64,000 nt of DNA, taken from assembly GCF_000260985.4 (NCBI RefSeq), contig NC_017857.3, positions 1,302,001 to 1,366,000 of the forward strand. Direction: 5' to 3'. The position numbers were made by a program, and so were the translations under genes. A model generated the notes under the pieces. The model was not told the origin of the DNA, searched no databases, and was given only the letters and a program-made list of their open reading frames with translations. Shown here in pieces: positions 36,977-48,100 of this stretch; positions within the stretch are counted from its first letter, which is position 1; each line of letters opens with the position of its first letter. This stretch comes from Methylophaga nitratireducenticrescens. GTDB lineage: Bacteria > Pseudomonadota > Gammaproteobacteria > Nitrosococcales > Methylophagaceae.

Positions 36977-38398
36977 ATGCAGGCGAAACAACAGTACAAC
37001 TTTGAAGTAGTCAAATGGTTTGCCTATATGGCATGTGTCTATTTGGTAGTTGGAACAGGTCTCGGTGTCTTTATCGCATCGCAGTTAGCTTGGCCAGTAC
37101 TAAACTTTGATAATCCCTATATCAGTTTTGGACGACTGCGCCCGTTGCATACTAACGCGGTCATTTTCGCCTTTGCCGGATCAACGCTAATGGCAACCGC
37201 TTTTTATGTCGTACAACGCACTTCTGGCGTAAGGCTTTGGAGTGATAAATTGGCATGGTTTACCTTCTGGGGATGGAACCTGATTATTTTAGGTGCCATC
37301 ATCACCTTGCCTTTAGGGTTAACTCAGTCTAAAGAATATGCTGAATTGGAATGGCCATTAGATATTCTGATTGCAGTTGTTTGGATTAGTTACATGTTCA
37401 ACTTCATCATGACCTTATCGATACGTAAAGTTTCCCATATTTACGTTGCCAACTGGTTTTTCCTGGCAATGATGATCATGATTACCTACCTCCATGTGGT
37501 CAATAGTTTGTCTATTCCGGTCAGTATGTGGAAATCCTATTCGATATTCTCTGGTGTACAGGATGCGATGATCCAATGGTGGTGGGGACATAACGCTGTT
37601 GGTTTCTTCCTGACAGCTGGTTTCCTCGGCATCATGTATTACTTTGTACCTAAACAGGCAAACCGTCCGGTTTACTCCTATCGCTTGTCAGTTATTCATT
37701 TCTGGGCATTGGTTTTTGGCTATGTCTGGTTAGGTGCGCATCATCTGCAATATACAGCACTTCCAGATTGGACGGGTTCGTTGGGTGCTGCAATTTCACT
37801 TGCAATGATTATTCCATCCTGGGGTGGCGCACTAAACGGTATGTTCACACTGAGTGGTGCATGGGATAAGTTACGTACAGACTATATTTTACGCTTCCTG
37901 ATCGTTTCTCTTGCTTTCTATGCGATGTCAACCTTTGAAGGTCCGGTCATGGCTGCGAAAACAGTCAATGCATTATCCCATTACACCGACTGGACCATTG
38001 GCCATGTTCACTCCGGCGCTCTTGGCTGGGTTGCCATGGTATCTGTGGGGGCCTTGTATCATATGGTTGAACGGATGTGGGGCACAACGATGTATTCTGT
38101 GAAACTGGTTAACTTGCATTTCTGGATGGCTACCATAGGTACCGCAATTTACATCACAGCAATGTGGGTATCAGGCATCATGCAAGGTTTGATGTGGCGC
38201 GCCTATGATGAATACGGTAATTTGGCATACACATTTGTTGAATCAGTAGCTCAAATGCATCCTTATTATGCAATGCGAGCATTTGGTGGGCTGATCTTCT
38301 TCCTGGGTGCGGTCATCATGCTGTTTAATGTAACAGTGACTATTCGCCGCGCAATTGCAAAACCATCAGCCGAAATGGCTGCTGCAGCGAATATTTGA
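36977..38398 (+). CDS. ccoN: cbb3-type cytochrome c oxidase subunit I
   Basis: Catalytic subunit of the high-affinity terminal oxidase, about 473 aa with 12 membrane helices. Metal ligands are visible: LHTNAVIF (low-spin heme His), [11 protein letters not shown] (CuB His), HHLQYTALP (two more CuB His) and [10 protein letters not shown] (heme b3 and b ligands). The ATG at [10 protein letters not shown] was chosen because AAGG lies upstream and the length fits. A longer frame from 36848 would add 43 unrelated residues and run through the leader hairpin. First gene of ccoNOQP. Confidence 0.95.
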   Translation: MQAKQQYNFEVVKWFAYMACVYLVVGTGLGVFIASQLAWPVLNFDNPYISFGRLRPLHTNAVIFAFAGSTLMATAFYVVQRTSGVRLWSDKLAWFTFWGWNLIILGAIITLPLGLTQSKEYAELEWPLDILIAVVWISYMFNFIMTLSIRKVSHIYVANWFFLAMMIMITYLHVVNSLSIPVSMWKSYSIFSGVQDAMIQWWWGHNAVGFFLTAGFLGIMYYFVPKQANRPVYSYRLSVIHFWALVFGYVWLGAHHLQYTALPDWTGSLGAAISLAMIIPSWGGALNGMFTLSGAWDKLRTDYILRFLIVSLAFYAMSTFEGPVMAAKTVNALSHYTDWTIGHVHSGALGWVAMVSVGALYHMVERMWGTTMYSVKLVNLHFWMATIGTAIYITAMWVSGIMQGLMWRAYDEYGNLAYTFVESVAQMHPYYAMRAFGGLIFFLGAVIMLFNVTVTIRRAIAKPSAEMAAAANI

Positions 38399-38408
38399 GG
38401 ACAACAGC

Positions 38409-39086
38409 ATGGCTAAAAAATCTAACAAACGCATTAGTTTTCAAGAGTGGGTAGAACAAAATGTGTGGGGTCTGGTACTTGCCACAGCACTTGTTGTGTC
38501 TGTGGGCGGTATTGTTGAGATTGTGCCTTTGTTTTATTTGGATACTACCTTTGAGGATGATGTTTTTCCGGAATATGAAGAGCTTGAAGGAGTACGTCCA
38601 TATACCGCCTTAGAGTTAGCTGGTCGTGATGTTTATCAACGTGAGGGCTGTTATTTATGCCATTCGCAGATGGTTCGGCCGTTTCGAAATGAACGTGATC
38701 GATATGGCCACTATTCTCTGGCTGTAGAGTCAAAGTATGATCATCCGTTTCAATGGGGATCCAAACGTACTGGTCCGGATTTGGCTCGGGTTGGTGGTAA
38801 ATACTCGGATGCATGGCATATTCAGCATTTACGTGATCCGCGCTCTGTTGTACCAGAATCAGTTATGCCTCGTTATCCATGGCTTGATCAAGCCACCATT
38901 GATGAAGAGGGTATTACTAAACGTCTTAAAGCGATGAAAGTATTGGGTGTACCTTATACTGATGAAGAAATTATTGGTGCTGCTGAAATGGTGTCGGGAA
39001 AAACCGAAATGGAAGCATTGGTTGCATACCTGCAGGTCCTTGGCACAATGATCCAGTTTGAACCAGGAAGAGACTATCGTGAGTGA
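38409..39086 (+). CDS. ccoO: cbb3-type cytochrome c oxidase subunit II (c-type cytochrome)
   Basis: Monoheme membrane-anchored cytochrome c, 225 aa. An N-terminal helix (about 18-43) is followed by the heme site CYLCH (81-85) and Met ligand candidates near SVMPRYPWL. It passes electrons from CcoP to CcoN. GAGGA formed at the end of ccoN lies just upstream of the ATG. Its TGA is overlapped by the ccoQ GTG. Confidence 0.95.
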   Translation: MAKKSNKRISFQEWVEQNVWGLVLATALVVSVGGIVEIVPLFYLDTTFEDDVFPEYEELEGVRPYTALELAGRDVYQREGCYLCHSQMVRPFRNERDRYGHYSLAVESKYDHPFQWGSKRTGPDLARVGGKYSDAWHIQHLRDPRSVVPESVMPRYPWLDQATIDEEGITKRLKAMKVLGVPYTDEEIIGAAEMVSGKTEMEALVAYLQVLGTMIQFEPGRDYRE

Positions 39087-39288
39087 CTTCCTGTCTTACT
39101 TTGAAACCAATTGGTCTGCCATGACCGTAAGTGATTGGGTCGGTACGATATTGACAGTCATTATTTTCATACTGATGTTCGGTATGTATTTCTGGGTTTT
39201 ACGTCCAAAAAATAAAGACAAAATTGAAGCCCACCGTGACCTGCCACTGAGAGAAGACGATAAAAATTCGGAGAGAAATGATGGCTGA
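39079..39288 (+). CDS. ccoQ: cbb3 oxidase small subunit CcoQ
   Basis: Small single-span protein (69 aa) that stabilises the oxidase. One helix (IILTV-type stretch, about 20-42) is followed by [20 protein letters not shown], typical of CcoQ/FixQ. The GTG overlaps the ccoO stop by 8 bases; a longer in-frame start lies inside ccoO. Its end overlaps ccoP by 11 bases. Confidence 0.9.
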   Translation: MSDFLSYFETNWSAMTVSDWVGTILTVIIFILMFGMYFWVLRPKNKDKIEAHRDLPLREDDKNSERNDG

Positions 39289-40213
39289 TAACAATAAAAA
39301 CCCAAATGAGTGTCCTGATACAGGACATGAGTGGGATGGCATCAGAGAATTGACAAATCCACCACCACGCTGGTGGATCATCGCTTTGTATTTAAGCGGT
39401 TTAATGGTTTTTATTTATTTTATACTTTATCCATCAATACCTTTAGTCAATGACAGTACCGATGGGTTGCTAGGCTGGAGCCAAATCGACGAATACAAAG
39501 AAGGTTTGGCAGAAATTGAAGCCAAGCGGGCACCCTATGAAAATCGAATTGCTGAGATGTCGGCTGAAGAAATTCTTCAAGATGATGAATTATTGCGTTA
39601 TGCCGTAGGCTCTAGCAAGGTACTTTATGGTGATAATTGCGCTGCTTGCCATGGTGTAGGTGGTATTCCCCCAGAAGGTGCAGGTTATCCAATTCTTGCT
39701 GATGATGACTGGTTATATGGTGGTTCAGTCAATAAAATTATCGAAACCCTGGCGAAAGGGCGACAAGGAATGATGCCGGCACATGCTGATTTACTGACTA
39801 CGGAAGAAGTCGATGGTCTGGTTGGTTTTGTTATCAGCAATTCAATGGGTGAAGCCACTGACGCGCAATGGAAACTCTATAATGAAAAAGGCTGTGCAGC
39901 GTGTCATGGTGCAGATGCTAAAGGGGTGCAACAATTAGGCTCAGCAAATTTATCCGATAGAATTTGGCGTTTTTCAGGGGAACCGGACGAAATCCGTCAT
40001 ACTATTCTGCATGGGGTGAACGATGCTAATGATCCAAAAACACGTGTTGCTGTGATGCCCGCATGGAATGAAAAACTTGCTGTGCGGATAGAAGCTGAAG
40101 AATATGGTGACGATCCTGAAGAATATTACGAAGGTGATGAAATCGAACGTCTAACCGAAACCGAGATTAAGAAACTTGCGATTTATGTGCATCAGCTGGG
40201 TGGTGGTGAATAA
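39278..40213 (+). CDS. ccoP: cbb3-type cytochrome c oxidase subunit III (diheme cytochrome c)
   Basis: Electron entry subunit, 311 aa. A soluble N-terminal stretch and one helix (about 32-56) precede two cytochrome c domains with CAACH at 121-125 and 206-210. An acidic insertion (about 268-290, Glu/Asp-rich) lies near the C-terminus. Two ATGs stand in a row; the second (39281) has the better distance to GGAG. It overlaps ccoQ and is followed 39 bases later by a 39-residue membrane peptide. Confidence 0.94.
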   Translation: MMADNNKNPNECPDTGHEWDGIRELTNPPPRWWIIALYLSGLMVFIYFILYPSIPLVNDSTDGLLGWSQIDEYKEGLAEIEAKRAPYENRIAEMSAEEILQDDELLRYAVGSSKVLYGDNCAACHGVGGIPPEGAGYPILADDDWLYGGSVNKIIETLAKGRQGMMPAHADLLTTEEVDGLVGFVISNSMGEATDAQWKLYNEKGCAACHGADAKGVQQLGSANLSDRIWRFSGEPDEIRHTILHGVNDANDPKTRVAVMPAWNEKLAVRIEAEEYGDDPEEYYEGDEIERLTETEIKKLAIYVHQLGGGE

Positions 40214-40252
40214 TAAACGTTAAACTGAATCTTATCCGTTAAGGAGCATGTT

Positions 40253-40372
40253 ATGGGGTTAGATGCTGTTGTAATTGCCGCGATTGTCAGTGTGGTATTA
40301 ACAATTGTGGTGATTGGGGTAATTGCGTACAAGATTGTTAAAAATATGGAAGATAGTTCCGAAGACAAATGA
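40253..40372 (+). CDS. 39-residue single-span peptide, CcoM-like candidate
   Basis: Very short frame with AAGGAG 6 bases before the ATG and a terminator just after. The peptide starts MGLDAVVIAA, is hydrophobic over residues 5-25 (AIVSVVLTIVVIGVIAY) and ends with a charged KIVKNMEDSSEDK tail. Size, topology and position right after ccoP match CcoM, the extra small subunit of Pseudomonas stutzeri cbb3 oxidase, and the N-terminal half has a similar Asp-x-Val-Val pattern from memory. Not every CcoM relative is adjacent to ccoP, so homology should be considered probable, not shown. Confidence 0.65.
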   Translation: MGLDAVVIAAIVSVVLTIVVIGVIAYKIVKNMEDSSEDK

Positions 40373-40386
40373 AATTATCTGTGAGC

Positions 40387-40415
40387 AAAAAAAGCCGATA
40401 CCAGCGGCTTTTTTT
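40387..40415 (+). terminator. Terminator of ccoNOQP and the small peptide gene
   Basis: Eleven-pair stem (AAAAAAAGCCG with CGGCTTTTTTT) around ATACCAG; the right arm is itself the T-run. It works in both directions. Confidence 0.88.
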
Positions 40416-40772
40416 GTGTTTGAAAAACTAAATTAGTAAATGTTTATGTTTAAAATTGGCAGCAGTTCAACAAATTTTTGTTCGAATAATTGTGGGTTCA
40501 ATTCAGCTCGTTATTCATTGAGTAATGTTCAATACCATCGACAAAATGATTGTTGTTCACTCTATTTTATGTAGACAGCAATGCACTATTTTGCATGAAA
40601 TAACAGATGGCGTTACTATTGACACACTTAAAATTACAATACTGATGGTTTTTACTGTGTACCGAATGAAAGCTTAGTATCGACTTGTGGCGTCAGACAG
40701 GTAGAGCTAGATAATTTATACAATTCAGCAATATCAATACTATACAAAAGCATCTTTGATGGGCCCAAATTC
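40416..40772 (+). other. AT-rich 357-bp spacer before ccoH
   Basis: No gene seen. It contains a TTGACA at 40619-40624 with TACAAT only 10 bases further on, too close for a standard promoter. Palindromic bits such as GCAATGCACTATTTTGCAT occur. ccoH-ccoI-ccoS must have a promoter here, but I cannot place it. Confidence 0.4.
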
Positions 40773-41276
40773 ATGGCAATTTCTCAGGAAAACAAACAAG
40801 CACTCAAAAATCCCTGGGTATTGGGGTTTCTTGGGTTTATGTGCCTTTTTTTATCAGCAAATGCGGTTTTTATCTACCTGGCTTTTAGCTCGCCACCCAA
40901 TTTGGTAGTAGATAATTATTACGAGCGCGGCAAAGCCTACACTAATAAAGAAGTACAAATGGGGCAAGAAAATGAGCTTGGTTGGAGCGGAGTCATTATG
41001 GTTCCGGCCAATAACCGGGTTAACCAGCGTCAGGCTTATGAAGTGTTGATCCAAGGAAAAAATTCTAGAACTGTAGAATTGGATTCTGTCAGCTTATTCG
41101 CTTATCGCCCATCAGATCAGCGTAAAGATTTTTCGGTTGAAATGAATCCCATAGGACTGGGTCGATATGGAGCGGATATTGAGTTTGGTTTGCCAGGTAA
41201 CTGGGACATTATTGTTGAAGCCAAGCGCGGCGATGATAAATTTGTGGTTACTCGCAGAATCTATATCGACCCTTGA
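40773..41276 (+). CDS. ccoH: FixH/CcoH-family cbb3 assembly protein
   Basis: Membrane protein needed for cbb3 oxidase assembly, 167 aa. It has one helix near the N-terminus (about 15-38), the family stretch VVDNYYERGKAY, and a periplasmic domain ending RIYIDP. First of the maturation genes ccoH-ccoI-ccoS. The ferredoxin-like ccoG, usually present before ccoH, is missing at this place. Confidence 0.85.
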   Translation: MAISQENKQALKNPWVLGFLGFMCLFLSANAVFIYLAFSSPPNLVVDNYYERGKAYTNKEVQMGQENELGWSGVIMVPANNRVNQRQAYEVLIQGKNSRTVELDSVSLFAYRPSDQRKDFSVEMNPIGLGRYGADIEFGLPGNWDIIVEAKRGDDKFVVTRRIYIDP

Positions 41277-41301
41277 TCAATTTAATGTAAGTTGAATTTT
41301 T

Positions 41302-43764
41302 TTGTCCGAAGCAAAAGTCGTTGCCCACGCCGATATTGGCAAATGTTTTCATTGTGGATTAGCTGTTCAAAATCCAGGTGAATTTACTGCAAAAATAAAC
41401 ACAATTTCTCATGAGTTTTGTTGCCATGGTTGTCGTATGGCCTGCCAGACGATTTATTCGGCAGGATTGCAGGGTTTTTATAATAAAACACCTGACGGTG
41501 AATCGCTTGCCCCACCTCCAGAAACAGCTAATGATTTTCACGCCTATGATATAGATGAAATTCAGGTGGACTATGTCGATCAGCTGGACGATGAACGAAC
41601 AATTTACCTTTTGATTGAAGGCATTCACTGTGCCGCCTGCGTTTGGTTAATTGAACGAGCACTGTATAAATTACCCGGAGTGTTGTCTGCAGATGTTAGT
41701 TTGACTGCAAAACGTTGTCGAATTAAATGGGATAACCGAGAAACCTCTTTATCTGTGTTAATGCAGCATCTGGCTAAACTTGGCTATGCAGCCATCCCGT
41801 TTGATCCGGAAACAGCAGAAGGGGCGCTGGCAAAACGTCATCGTGGAATACTTTATCGTATGGCATTTGCTGGTTTTGCCATGATGAATCTGATGTGGGT
41901 TTCGATTGCTCTTTATTCCGGTGCAGCAGAGGATGAGTTTCGGAATCTGTTTCATTGGGTGGGGTTTTTTATTGCCACACCGACCTTGCTTTACTCAGGC
42001 TACCCATTTTTTCGCAATGCAATCAGTGGATTACGAAGTCTATATCTGACAATGGACTTACCGATTGCTATCGGTGCAACGGCCACGTATCTCTATTCTT
42101 CTTATATCACTTTCACGGGCTCAGTTGAAGGCGAGGTTTTCTTTGATACAGTTGTAAACTTTATATTTGTTATTTTGATTGGACGCTATCTGGAAGCGCT
42201 TTCCAAACGTAATGCGTTATCAGCAACCCGTCGTATGCTAGAGTTGCAACCAAAACTGGCTACGGTAATCGAAACGGGCGAGCAGAAAACGGTACCAATC
42301 CGTTCGGTTAAAGTAGGGGATTTAGTGCTGGTTCGTCCCGGAGAAAATGTTCCTGTTGATGGCATTGTGACAGAGGGGGAAAGTGCCGTTGACGAGTCAA
42401 TGCTGACAGGTGAATCGCAGCCTGTTCGCAAACAAGTGAATGATTCGGTGGTCGCAGGTAGTATCAATAATGAAGGTGCTTTTGTGGTGAAAGCACAACA
42501 GGTGTTACGCCATACTGCCTTGGCAAAGATCATTGCCCTGATGGACGAGGCGCAAACCTCCAAAGCCCCCATTCAGACGCTGGCTGATAAGGTCGTGCCT
42601 TGGTTTGTTGTTGTAACGTTAACTTTGGCGACATTAACTTTCATGTTCTGGGTGGGCACTGATTTTGAAACAGCATTACTGGCTTCAGCTTCGGTGTTAG
42701 TGGTGACTTGTCCCTGTGCTTTTGGCATGGCTACGCCAATGTCTATTGCTGTGGCCAGTGGCGTTGGTGCCAGCAATGGGATTCTGGTAAAACAAGGGAT
42801 TGCATTGGAGTCATTATCGCGAGTCACCCATTATGTGTTTGATAAAACCGGTACACTGACCGAAGGTAAATTATCGCTGGTTCAAAACATAACTGCCGAG
42901 AGTGTTTCACAACAAACAGTATTGCAGATTGCTGCATCGGCAGAACAAAAATCAGAGCATGGCATCGCCAAAACAATCGTATCCGCTGCGCGATCAGAGA
43001 ACTTGCCATTATTAGATATTTCCCGGTTTTATGCTTCGCCAGGAAGAGGTGTGAAGGCCGAGATTGAAGGAAAAAAAATTATCGTCGGTACGGCTGACTG
43101 GATGTTATCTCACAATGTAACGCTTGAAGGTGAATGGCGAGCAACAGTCGAACAACTGGAACAACAGGGCATCAGTTGTGTTTTTGTCGCCCGTGAACAA
43201 CAGCTTATCGGTATTCTGGGGTTGTTTGATACATTACGAGAAGATGCCAAGACCACAATTTCTGATTTGTTGGAGCAAGGGATGAAGGTCACTGTATTAA
43301 GCGGCGACCGCCAACAGGTAGTCAACTCTGTGACAGCAGTGTTAGGTAACGTGCAGCGCTTAGCAGAGGTTTTGCCTGGGGAGAAACGGCAGGTGATTCA
43401 ACAATTACAACAACAAGGTGAATGTGTTGCAATGGTTGGAGATGGCATTAATGATTCACCTGCATTGATCCAGTCTGATGTCGGTATTGCTTTGGCTTCG
43501 GGAACAGACGTATCCATTGAAAGTGCAGATATCGTTTTGTCGTATAACCAATTAAGCCAGCTTTCACTGACAAGACAGCTGGCTACCAGGACATTACGCA
43601 CCATCCGGCAGAATATTGTATTATCCATCAGTTATAACGTGATTATGGTTCCATTGGCAATGATGGCATTAGTCAGTCCCTTACTGGCTGCAATCACGAT
43701 GCCGATTAGTTCGTTACTTGTCATTGGCAATGCTGCCAGGATTAGTCGAATAGTAAAGAGGTAG
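41302..43764 (+). CDS. ccoI: CcoI/FixI-type copper-transporting P1B ATPase
   Basis: Copper exporter that supplies CuB for cbb3 assembly; 820 aa. A Cys-rich N-terminal domain (CFHC...CCHGC) is followed by a heavy-metal domain with CxxC at 110-113. The membrane motif CPC is in [11 protein letters not shown] (about 471-473), the phosphorylated Asp is in DKTGTLTEG (about 514), and [10 protein letters not shown] is the hinge. The TTG start is the first in frame after ccoH; the ribosome-binding site is weak. The CcoS gene follows by 3 bases. Confidence 0.92.
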   Translation: MSEAKVVAHADIGKCFHCGLAVQNPGEFTAKINTISHEFCCHGCRMACQTIYSAGLQGFYNKTPDGESLAPPPETANDFHAYDIDEIQVDYVDQLDDERTIYLLIEGIHCAACVWLIERALYKLPGVLSADVSLTAKRCRIKWDNRETSLSVLMQHLAKLGYAAIPFDPETAEGALAKRHRGILYRMAFAGFAMMNLMWVSIALYSGAAEDEFRNLFHWVGFFIATPTLLYSGYPFFRNAISGLRSLYLTMDLPIAIGATATYLYSSYITFTGSVEGEVFFDTVVNFIFVILIGRYLEALSKRNALSATRRMLELQPKLATVIETGEQKTVPIRSVKVGDLVLVRPGENVPVDGIVTEGESAVDESMLTGESQPVRKQVNDSVVAGSINNEGAFVVKAQQVLRHTALAKIIALMDEAQTSKAPIQTLADKVVPWFVVVTLTLATLTFMFWVGTDFETALLASASVLVVTCPCAFGMATPMSIAVASGVGASNGILVKQGIALESLSRVTHYVFDKTGTLTEGKLSLVQNITAESVSQQTVLQIAASAEQKSEHGIAKTIVSAARSENLPLLDISRFYASPGRGVKAEIEGKKIIVGTADWMLSHNVTLEGEWRATVEQLEQQGISCVFVAREQQLIGILGLFDTLREDAKTTISDLLEQGMKVTVLSGDRQQVVNSVTAVLGNVQRLAEVLPGEKRQVIQQLQQQGECVAMVGDGINDSPALIQSDVGIALASGTDVSIESADIVLSYNQLSQLSLTRQLATRTLRTIRQNIVLSISYNVIMVPLAMMALVSPLLAAITMPISSLLVIGNAARISRIVKR

Positions 43765-43767
43765 GCT

Positions 43768-43977
43768 ATGGAAGTCATTTATGGACTATTGCCTGGTATG
43801 TTATTACTAGGTTTGGTAGGCGTTGTCGTATTTTTTTGGACGGTGCGCAGTGGCCAGTATGATGACATGGAAGGTGATGCTAATCGGATTTTAATGGATG
43901 ATGATATTACCGAAGAAACTCAAGCGGAATCAGATAACGAAACCAAAGAACAAAATGAAGATAGTAAGGTTGATTAG
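43768..43977 (+). CDS. ccoS: cbb3 oxidase maturation protein CcoS
   Basis: Small single-span protein, 69 aa, needed for cofactor insertion in the oxidase. The helix (about 5-28, PGMLLLGLVGVVVFFWTVRSG) is followed by the family motif SGQYDDMEGDANRILMDDD. The tail is long and acidic (Glu/Asp/Lys). The next gene starts 23 bases before its stop. Confidence 0.88.
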   Translation: MEVIYGLLPGMLLLGLVGVVVFFWTVRSGQYDDMEGDANRILMDDDITEETQAESDNETKEQNEDSKVD

Positions 43978-45133
43978 AGTTTTTGTTCTATGTTGTTTCA
44001 GCCTTATGCTGGTGAAAAATGTTCTGGCGGAAAATGTACGAGTTGGCATGAGTAGTGCTTTGAGTGGTCCACTATCCGAAATGGGACTGTCAATGCAAGC
44101 CGGAATAAACGCATATTTTTCCAAGATTAATTCTGTGGGAGGTATTAAAGGTAATCATCTTGAATTGTTGGCTCTGGATGATGCCTATGAGCCAGTACAG
44201 GCGGCAGCTAACATGCGCGAATTAATTAATAAGCATGAGGTGGTGGCAGTGCTTGGCAATGTTGGAACACCAACAGCGGTCGTTACTGTACCGATTGCCG
44301 AGCAGTTTAAGATTGCTTTGGTAGGAGCGTTTTCTGGTGGCGATGTATTAAGACCGGAACCACCGAGTCAGTACATCATCAATTTCCGGCCAGGATACCG
44401 GCAAGAAGTTGCCACGCTGATAAATGGTTTGTTGGATGCAGGGATTCAACCCGAGGATATTGCTTTTTTTACTCAACAAGATAGTTACGGCAATGCTGTA
44501 TTTCAGGCTGCAACCCTGGCATTGCAAGCCCGAGGGTTTATCCACGTCGATTTTCTGACCCATGCCTATTACTCTCGCAATACGTTGAATGTGGAAGGGG
44601 CTGTTGCGACGATTCTGAAAGCAGAAAAATTACCTAAAGTTATTCTCATGGGAGGAAGCTATGCTCCTTCGGCCAAGTTTATCAAGCTGTTACATGAATC
44701 AATATCTGATGTTTGGTTTGTTAATGTGTCGTTTGTCGGTAGTCATGTTCTGGAGCGATCCCTTAAAGGCGTCAATGCAAATGTGCTGGTCAGTCAGGTT
44801 GTACCGGAAATTGATGCTGAATTGCCAGTTGTTGATGAATATAGAAAGGCTTTAGCAGCGTATGATGAAAGCCTGCAGCCTAATACAGTCTCTTTGGAAG
44901 GTTATATTGTCGCAAAAGTCTTTTGCCAGGCCCTACAACGTATTGATGGTTCTATAACACGAGAGTCCGTGAGCAATGCTTTACATGATCTGGCTGATGT
45001 GGATATCGGTTTAGAAAGTCAGGTTGTTCCCATCCCCTCCTCATCACAAATAAGTAATAAAGTCTGGCTCAGCAAATTGGAGAACGGAACGTTTCAATCT
45101 TTCGAGTGGCGTGATTTTGAGTTATCACACTAG
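43955..45133 (+). CDS. Periplasmic ligand-binding protein (Leu/Ile/Val-type) without transporter
   Basis: Type 1 periplasmic binding protein, about 392 aa. The signal peptide (residues 1 to about 25) ends VLA-EN; the mature start VRVGMSSALSGPLSEMG is the usual first strand of the receptor family. LALDDAYEP, AVLGNVGTPTAV and FTQQDSYGNAVF are the ligand-cleft segments. There is no permease or ATPase in the area. Instead a membrane GGDEF-EAL protein starts 24 bases downstream, so it probably works as a ligand-sensing subunit. It overlaps ccoS by 23 bases, which puts it on the cbb3 maturation transcript. A ribosome-binding site is not obvious. Confidence 0.82.
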   Translation: MKIVRLIRVFVLCCFSLMLVKNVLAENVRVGMSSALSGPLSEMGLSMQAGINAYFSKINSVGGIKGNHLELLALDDAYEPVQAAANMRELINKHEVVAVLGNVGTPTAVVTVPIAEQFKIALVGAFSGGDVLRPEPPSQYIINFRPGYRQEVATLINGLLDAGIQPEDIAFFTQQDSYGNAVFQAATLALQARGFIHVDFLTHAYYSRNTLNVEGAVATILKAEKLPKVILMGGSYAPSAKFIKLLHESISDVWFVNVSFVGSHVLERSLKGVNANVLVSQVVPEIDAELPVVDEYRKALAAYDESLQPNTVSLEGYIVAKVFCQALQRIDGSITRESVSNALHDLADVDIGLESQVVPIPSSSQISNKVWLSKLENGTFQSFEWRDFELSH

Positions 45134-45157
45134 CTTCATCAATGAGATGTGAGCAAG

Positions 45158-48100
45158 ATGAACAGGGAAAATATGTTTAAAAATTGGAGCATCCGAACCC
45201 TGCTACACTTCTGGGCGGTCGTCACGGTATTAATGATATTGTTGATGGCAGCGATTGCTATGTTCAGTCATCAGCATTACACCAAAAATCAACAACAGCT
45301 TACCGAACAAGTTTTTCCGCTGGTGAATAATGCCAGAGAAATCAGTACGAATGTAGCGGCGTTTATTTCCAGACAGAAGCAGATTATCAGTGCACAACAT
45401 GCTGATCAGCTTCTGCATATTCCTCAACGAGAACCGCTTGAATCAGCATTTGAACAAAGTTGGCAAGATTTGTTGAGGCATATGCAACAGCTTGAAATTG
45501 AACCAGAATTAACCGGTGTGTTGGCTGAATATTATCAGCAATTCCTTGAAACTGACAGCCAGTTACTACAACAAATGCAGCTGCAGCATCAACTTTCCGA
45601 TCAACTTGAACAACGTGCAAACAATGTATCTGTGCTGACCAGAGAGATACAACGTCTGGCCGAATCAATTACCGGAAAAATTGATTTGGCCGTGACACTA
45701 AAATTGCAAACATTACGTGCTAATAAAGTGGTAGACGAGGAACCTGAAACGGCTGCATTAATCCAGAATTACACGACCGTTGAGCGAAGCAGTTATTCAC
45801 TCATGCTCAATGTGTTACGCATCAGTAACTTAAGTCAGCAACTCCGGGAGACACAAAATCCGGATTTATTGCTCAGCCTTCGGGAAAACGATATTCGTGA
45901 GCTGGTATCAATGTTACATAATGATATTTTGATCATTAAACAACATTTGCAAACTCACTCTGAGTTATTGGTGTTGGCAGACAAATTACAACAGCATATT
46001 GATAGCTTTATTCACCTCGTTATTGATGAGGATAATTCCATCTATCAGTTGCGGATCCGTCAAATGGAGGCCTATAAAACGTCTCAGGCAGTGCAGCAAC
46101 AGGGATTGAATATTCTGAAAATGCTGATGCTCAATCTAAATAATCTTTCCACCCGAGCCGGGGAGCAGGGATTAGCCAGAACCCAAGAATCAGCCGCGCT
46201 GGCCAAAACGGCCAGATGGTGGGTGATTATCAGCTGTTTTGTTCTTGCTCTGGGGATAACCTGGTTTGTGTTTACTATGACGGCACAGATCAATCAACCG
46301 ATGCAACGATTGCGTAAAGCGATGCATGCGTTGTCAGCACAAAAATTTGATACCCGCATGCCAACAAACAATGGTCAGAGTGAATTTAATTTACTGGCCA
46401 GTGATTTTAATGTGTTTGCAGCGCAAACGCAGAGTTTAATTGCGAAATTGGATGAAACAAAACATTCACTGGAAGTCAGGGAAACGCATATTCGTGCTAT
46501 TTTAAATGGCGTTCCTGAAGCCATTCTGGCATTACAGGCGGATGGAACTATCAGTTCGTGCAATCCTGCAGCAGAAAAAATTTTACAAGCCAGCGAATGC
46601 CAGCTGGCTGGTCAGAAAATACTGCGTTTTTTTGCACCATCTGAAAGAATCCAGTCGCTTACTGATATCAATCGGATACAGAAAGATAACCGCGAATTTG
46701 AAGGCGTTAACTGGCACGGCGATGTATTTTCTATGTGGGTTTCGCTTAGTCCTTTATCAGAGTTTGATGATGATATCTGGGTTTGCGTGATTTCGGATAT
46801 CAGTTCATGGAAACGAACCAAACTGGCGTTAGTGCAAACTAGTAATGAATTAAATGCCATTCTGGAAAATGCCATGGTCGGTATTGCCTTTATCAAGAAT
46901 CGCCATATTATTCGGGTGAATAATAAATTCGAACAATTGTTTTTGTTTGCCCGTGAGGATATTGAAGGACAAAGTACGTTATGTCTGCATCCAAGTGAGG
47001 AAGCCTTTGAACGCTTTGGCGAGCAGGCTTATAACACATTATCTGAAGCAGAGAACTTTGAAGCCCAGGTTGAAATGATTCGTGCCAATGGGGAAAAATT
47101 CTGGTGTGCGGTCGCTGGCCAGATAATTGATCCGGTAAATCCGGCTGCGGGATCAATCTGGCTGTATGAAGATGTCACACATCAACGACAAAATGAAGAA
47201 CGGCTGACCCGTTTAGCCAGCAGCGATATTTTGACGGGCTTGCCTAATCGTGGTGTCTTCAAAGATCGCCTCGAACATGCCATTCATAAAGCCAAACGTC
47301 AAAATGGTCGCCTGGCCGTATTTTTTCTTGATTTGGACCATTTCAAACATATAAATGATTCATTGGGCCATAAAGCTGGTGACATTCTCTTGTGCGAGGT
47401 GGCACGACGTATTCGTTCCTGTGTCAGAGACAGCGACACTGTCGCTAGATTGGGCGGGGATGAATTTACCGTGATTCTGGAAGACGTCAATTCTGCTCGA
47501 TATGTCGGCAAAGTGGCTGAAAAAATTCTAAACACCACAGCATTGCCTTATATGCTGGATAATATTGAAGTTAATATCAGTCCGAGTATCGGAATCAGCT
47601 TGTACCCTGCCGATGGGCGTGATGTAGATATGCTGGTACGTAACGCAGATGCGGCAATGTACTATGCCAAAAGTAGTGGACGTAATAATTTTCAGTTTTA
47701 CTCTTCAGAAATGAATGCCCAGGCATCACAGCGACTGGCGATGGAAACCAGTTTGCGTCGTGCAGTTGAATTGCAAGAGTTTTATCTGCAATTTCAACCG
47801 CAAATTGATCTGGAAACAGGCCGTGTTGCAGGTGCTGAGGTGTTATTACGTTGGCATACAGAGCAATGGGGAGATGTTTCACCAGCGATTTTTGTCCCAG
47901 TATTGGAAGATACTGGACTTATTAACACGGTAGGCGAGTGGGTTTTGAAAAAAACCTGTGAAGCATTTATGGCGAATCGAAATTATTTGCCGGATGACTT
48001 TTTAATAGCGGTAAACCTTTCCGGACGACAATTTAAGGGTAATTTACTGATCAATTTTGTTCGTAATTTGCTTGAACAGACCGGGATGCCTGCAAAAAAC

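Noticed and set aside
40619-40640. Sigma-70 promoter TTGACA...TACAAT before ccoH
   Set aside because: The hexamers are only 10 bases apart, too close for a working promoter.
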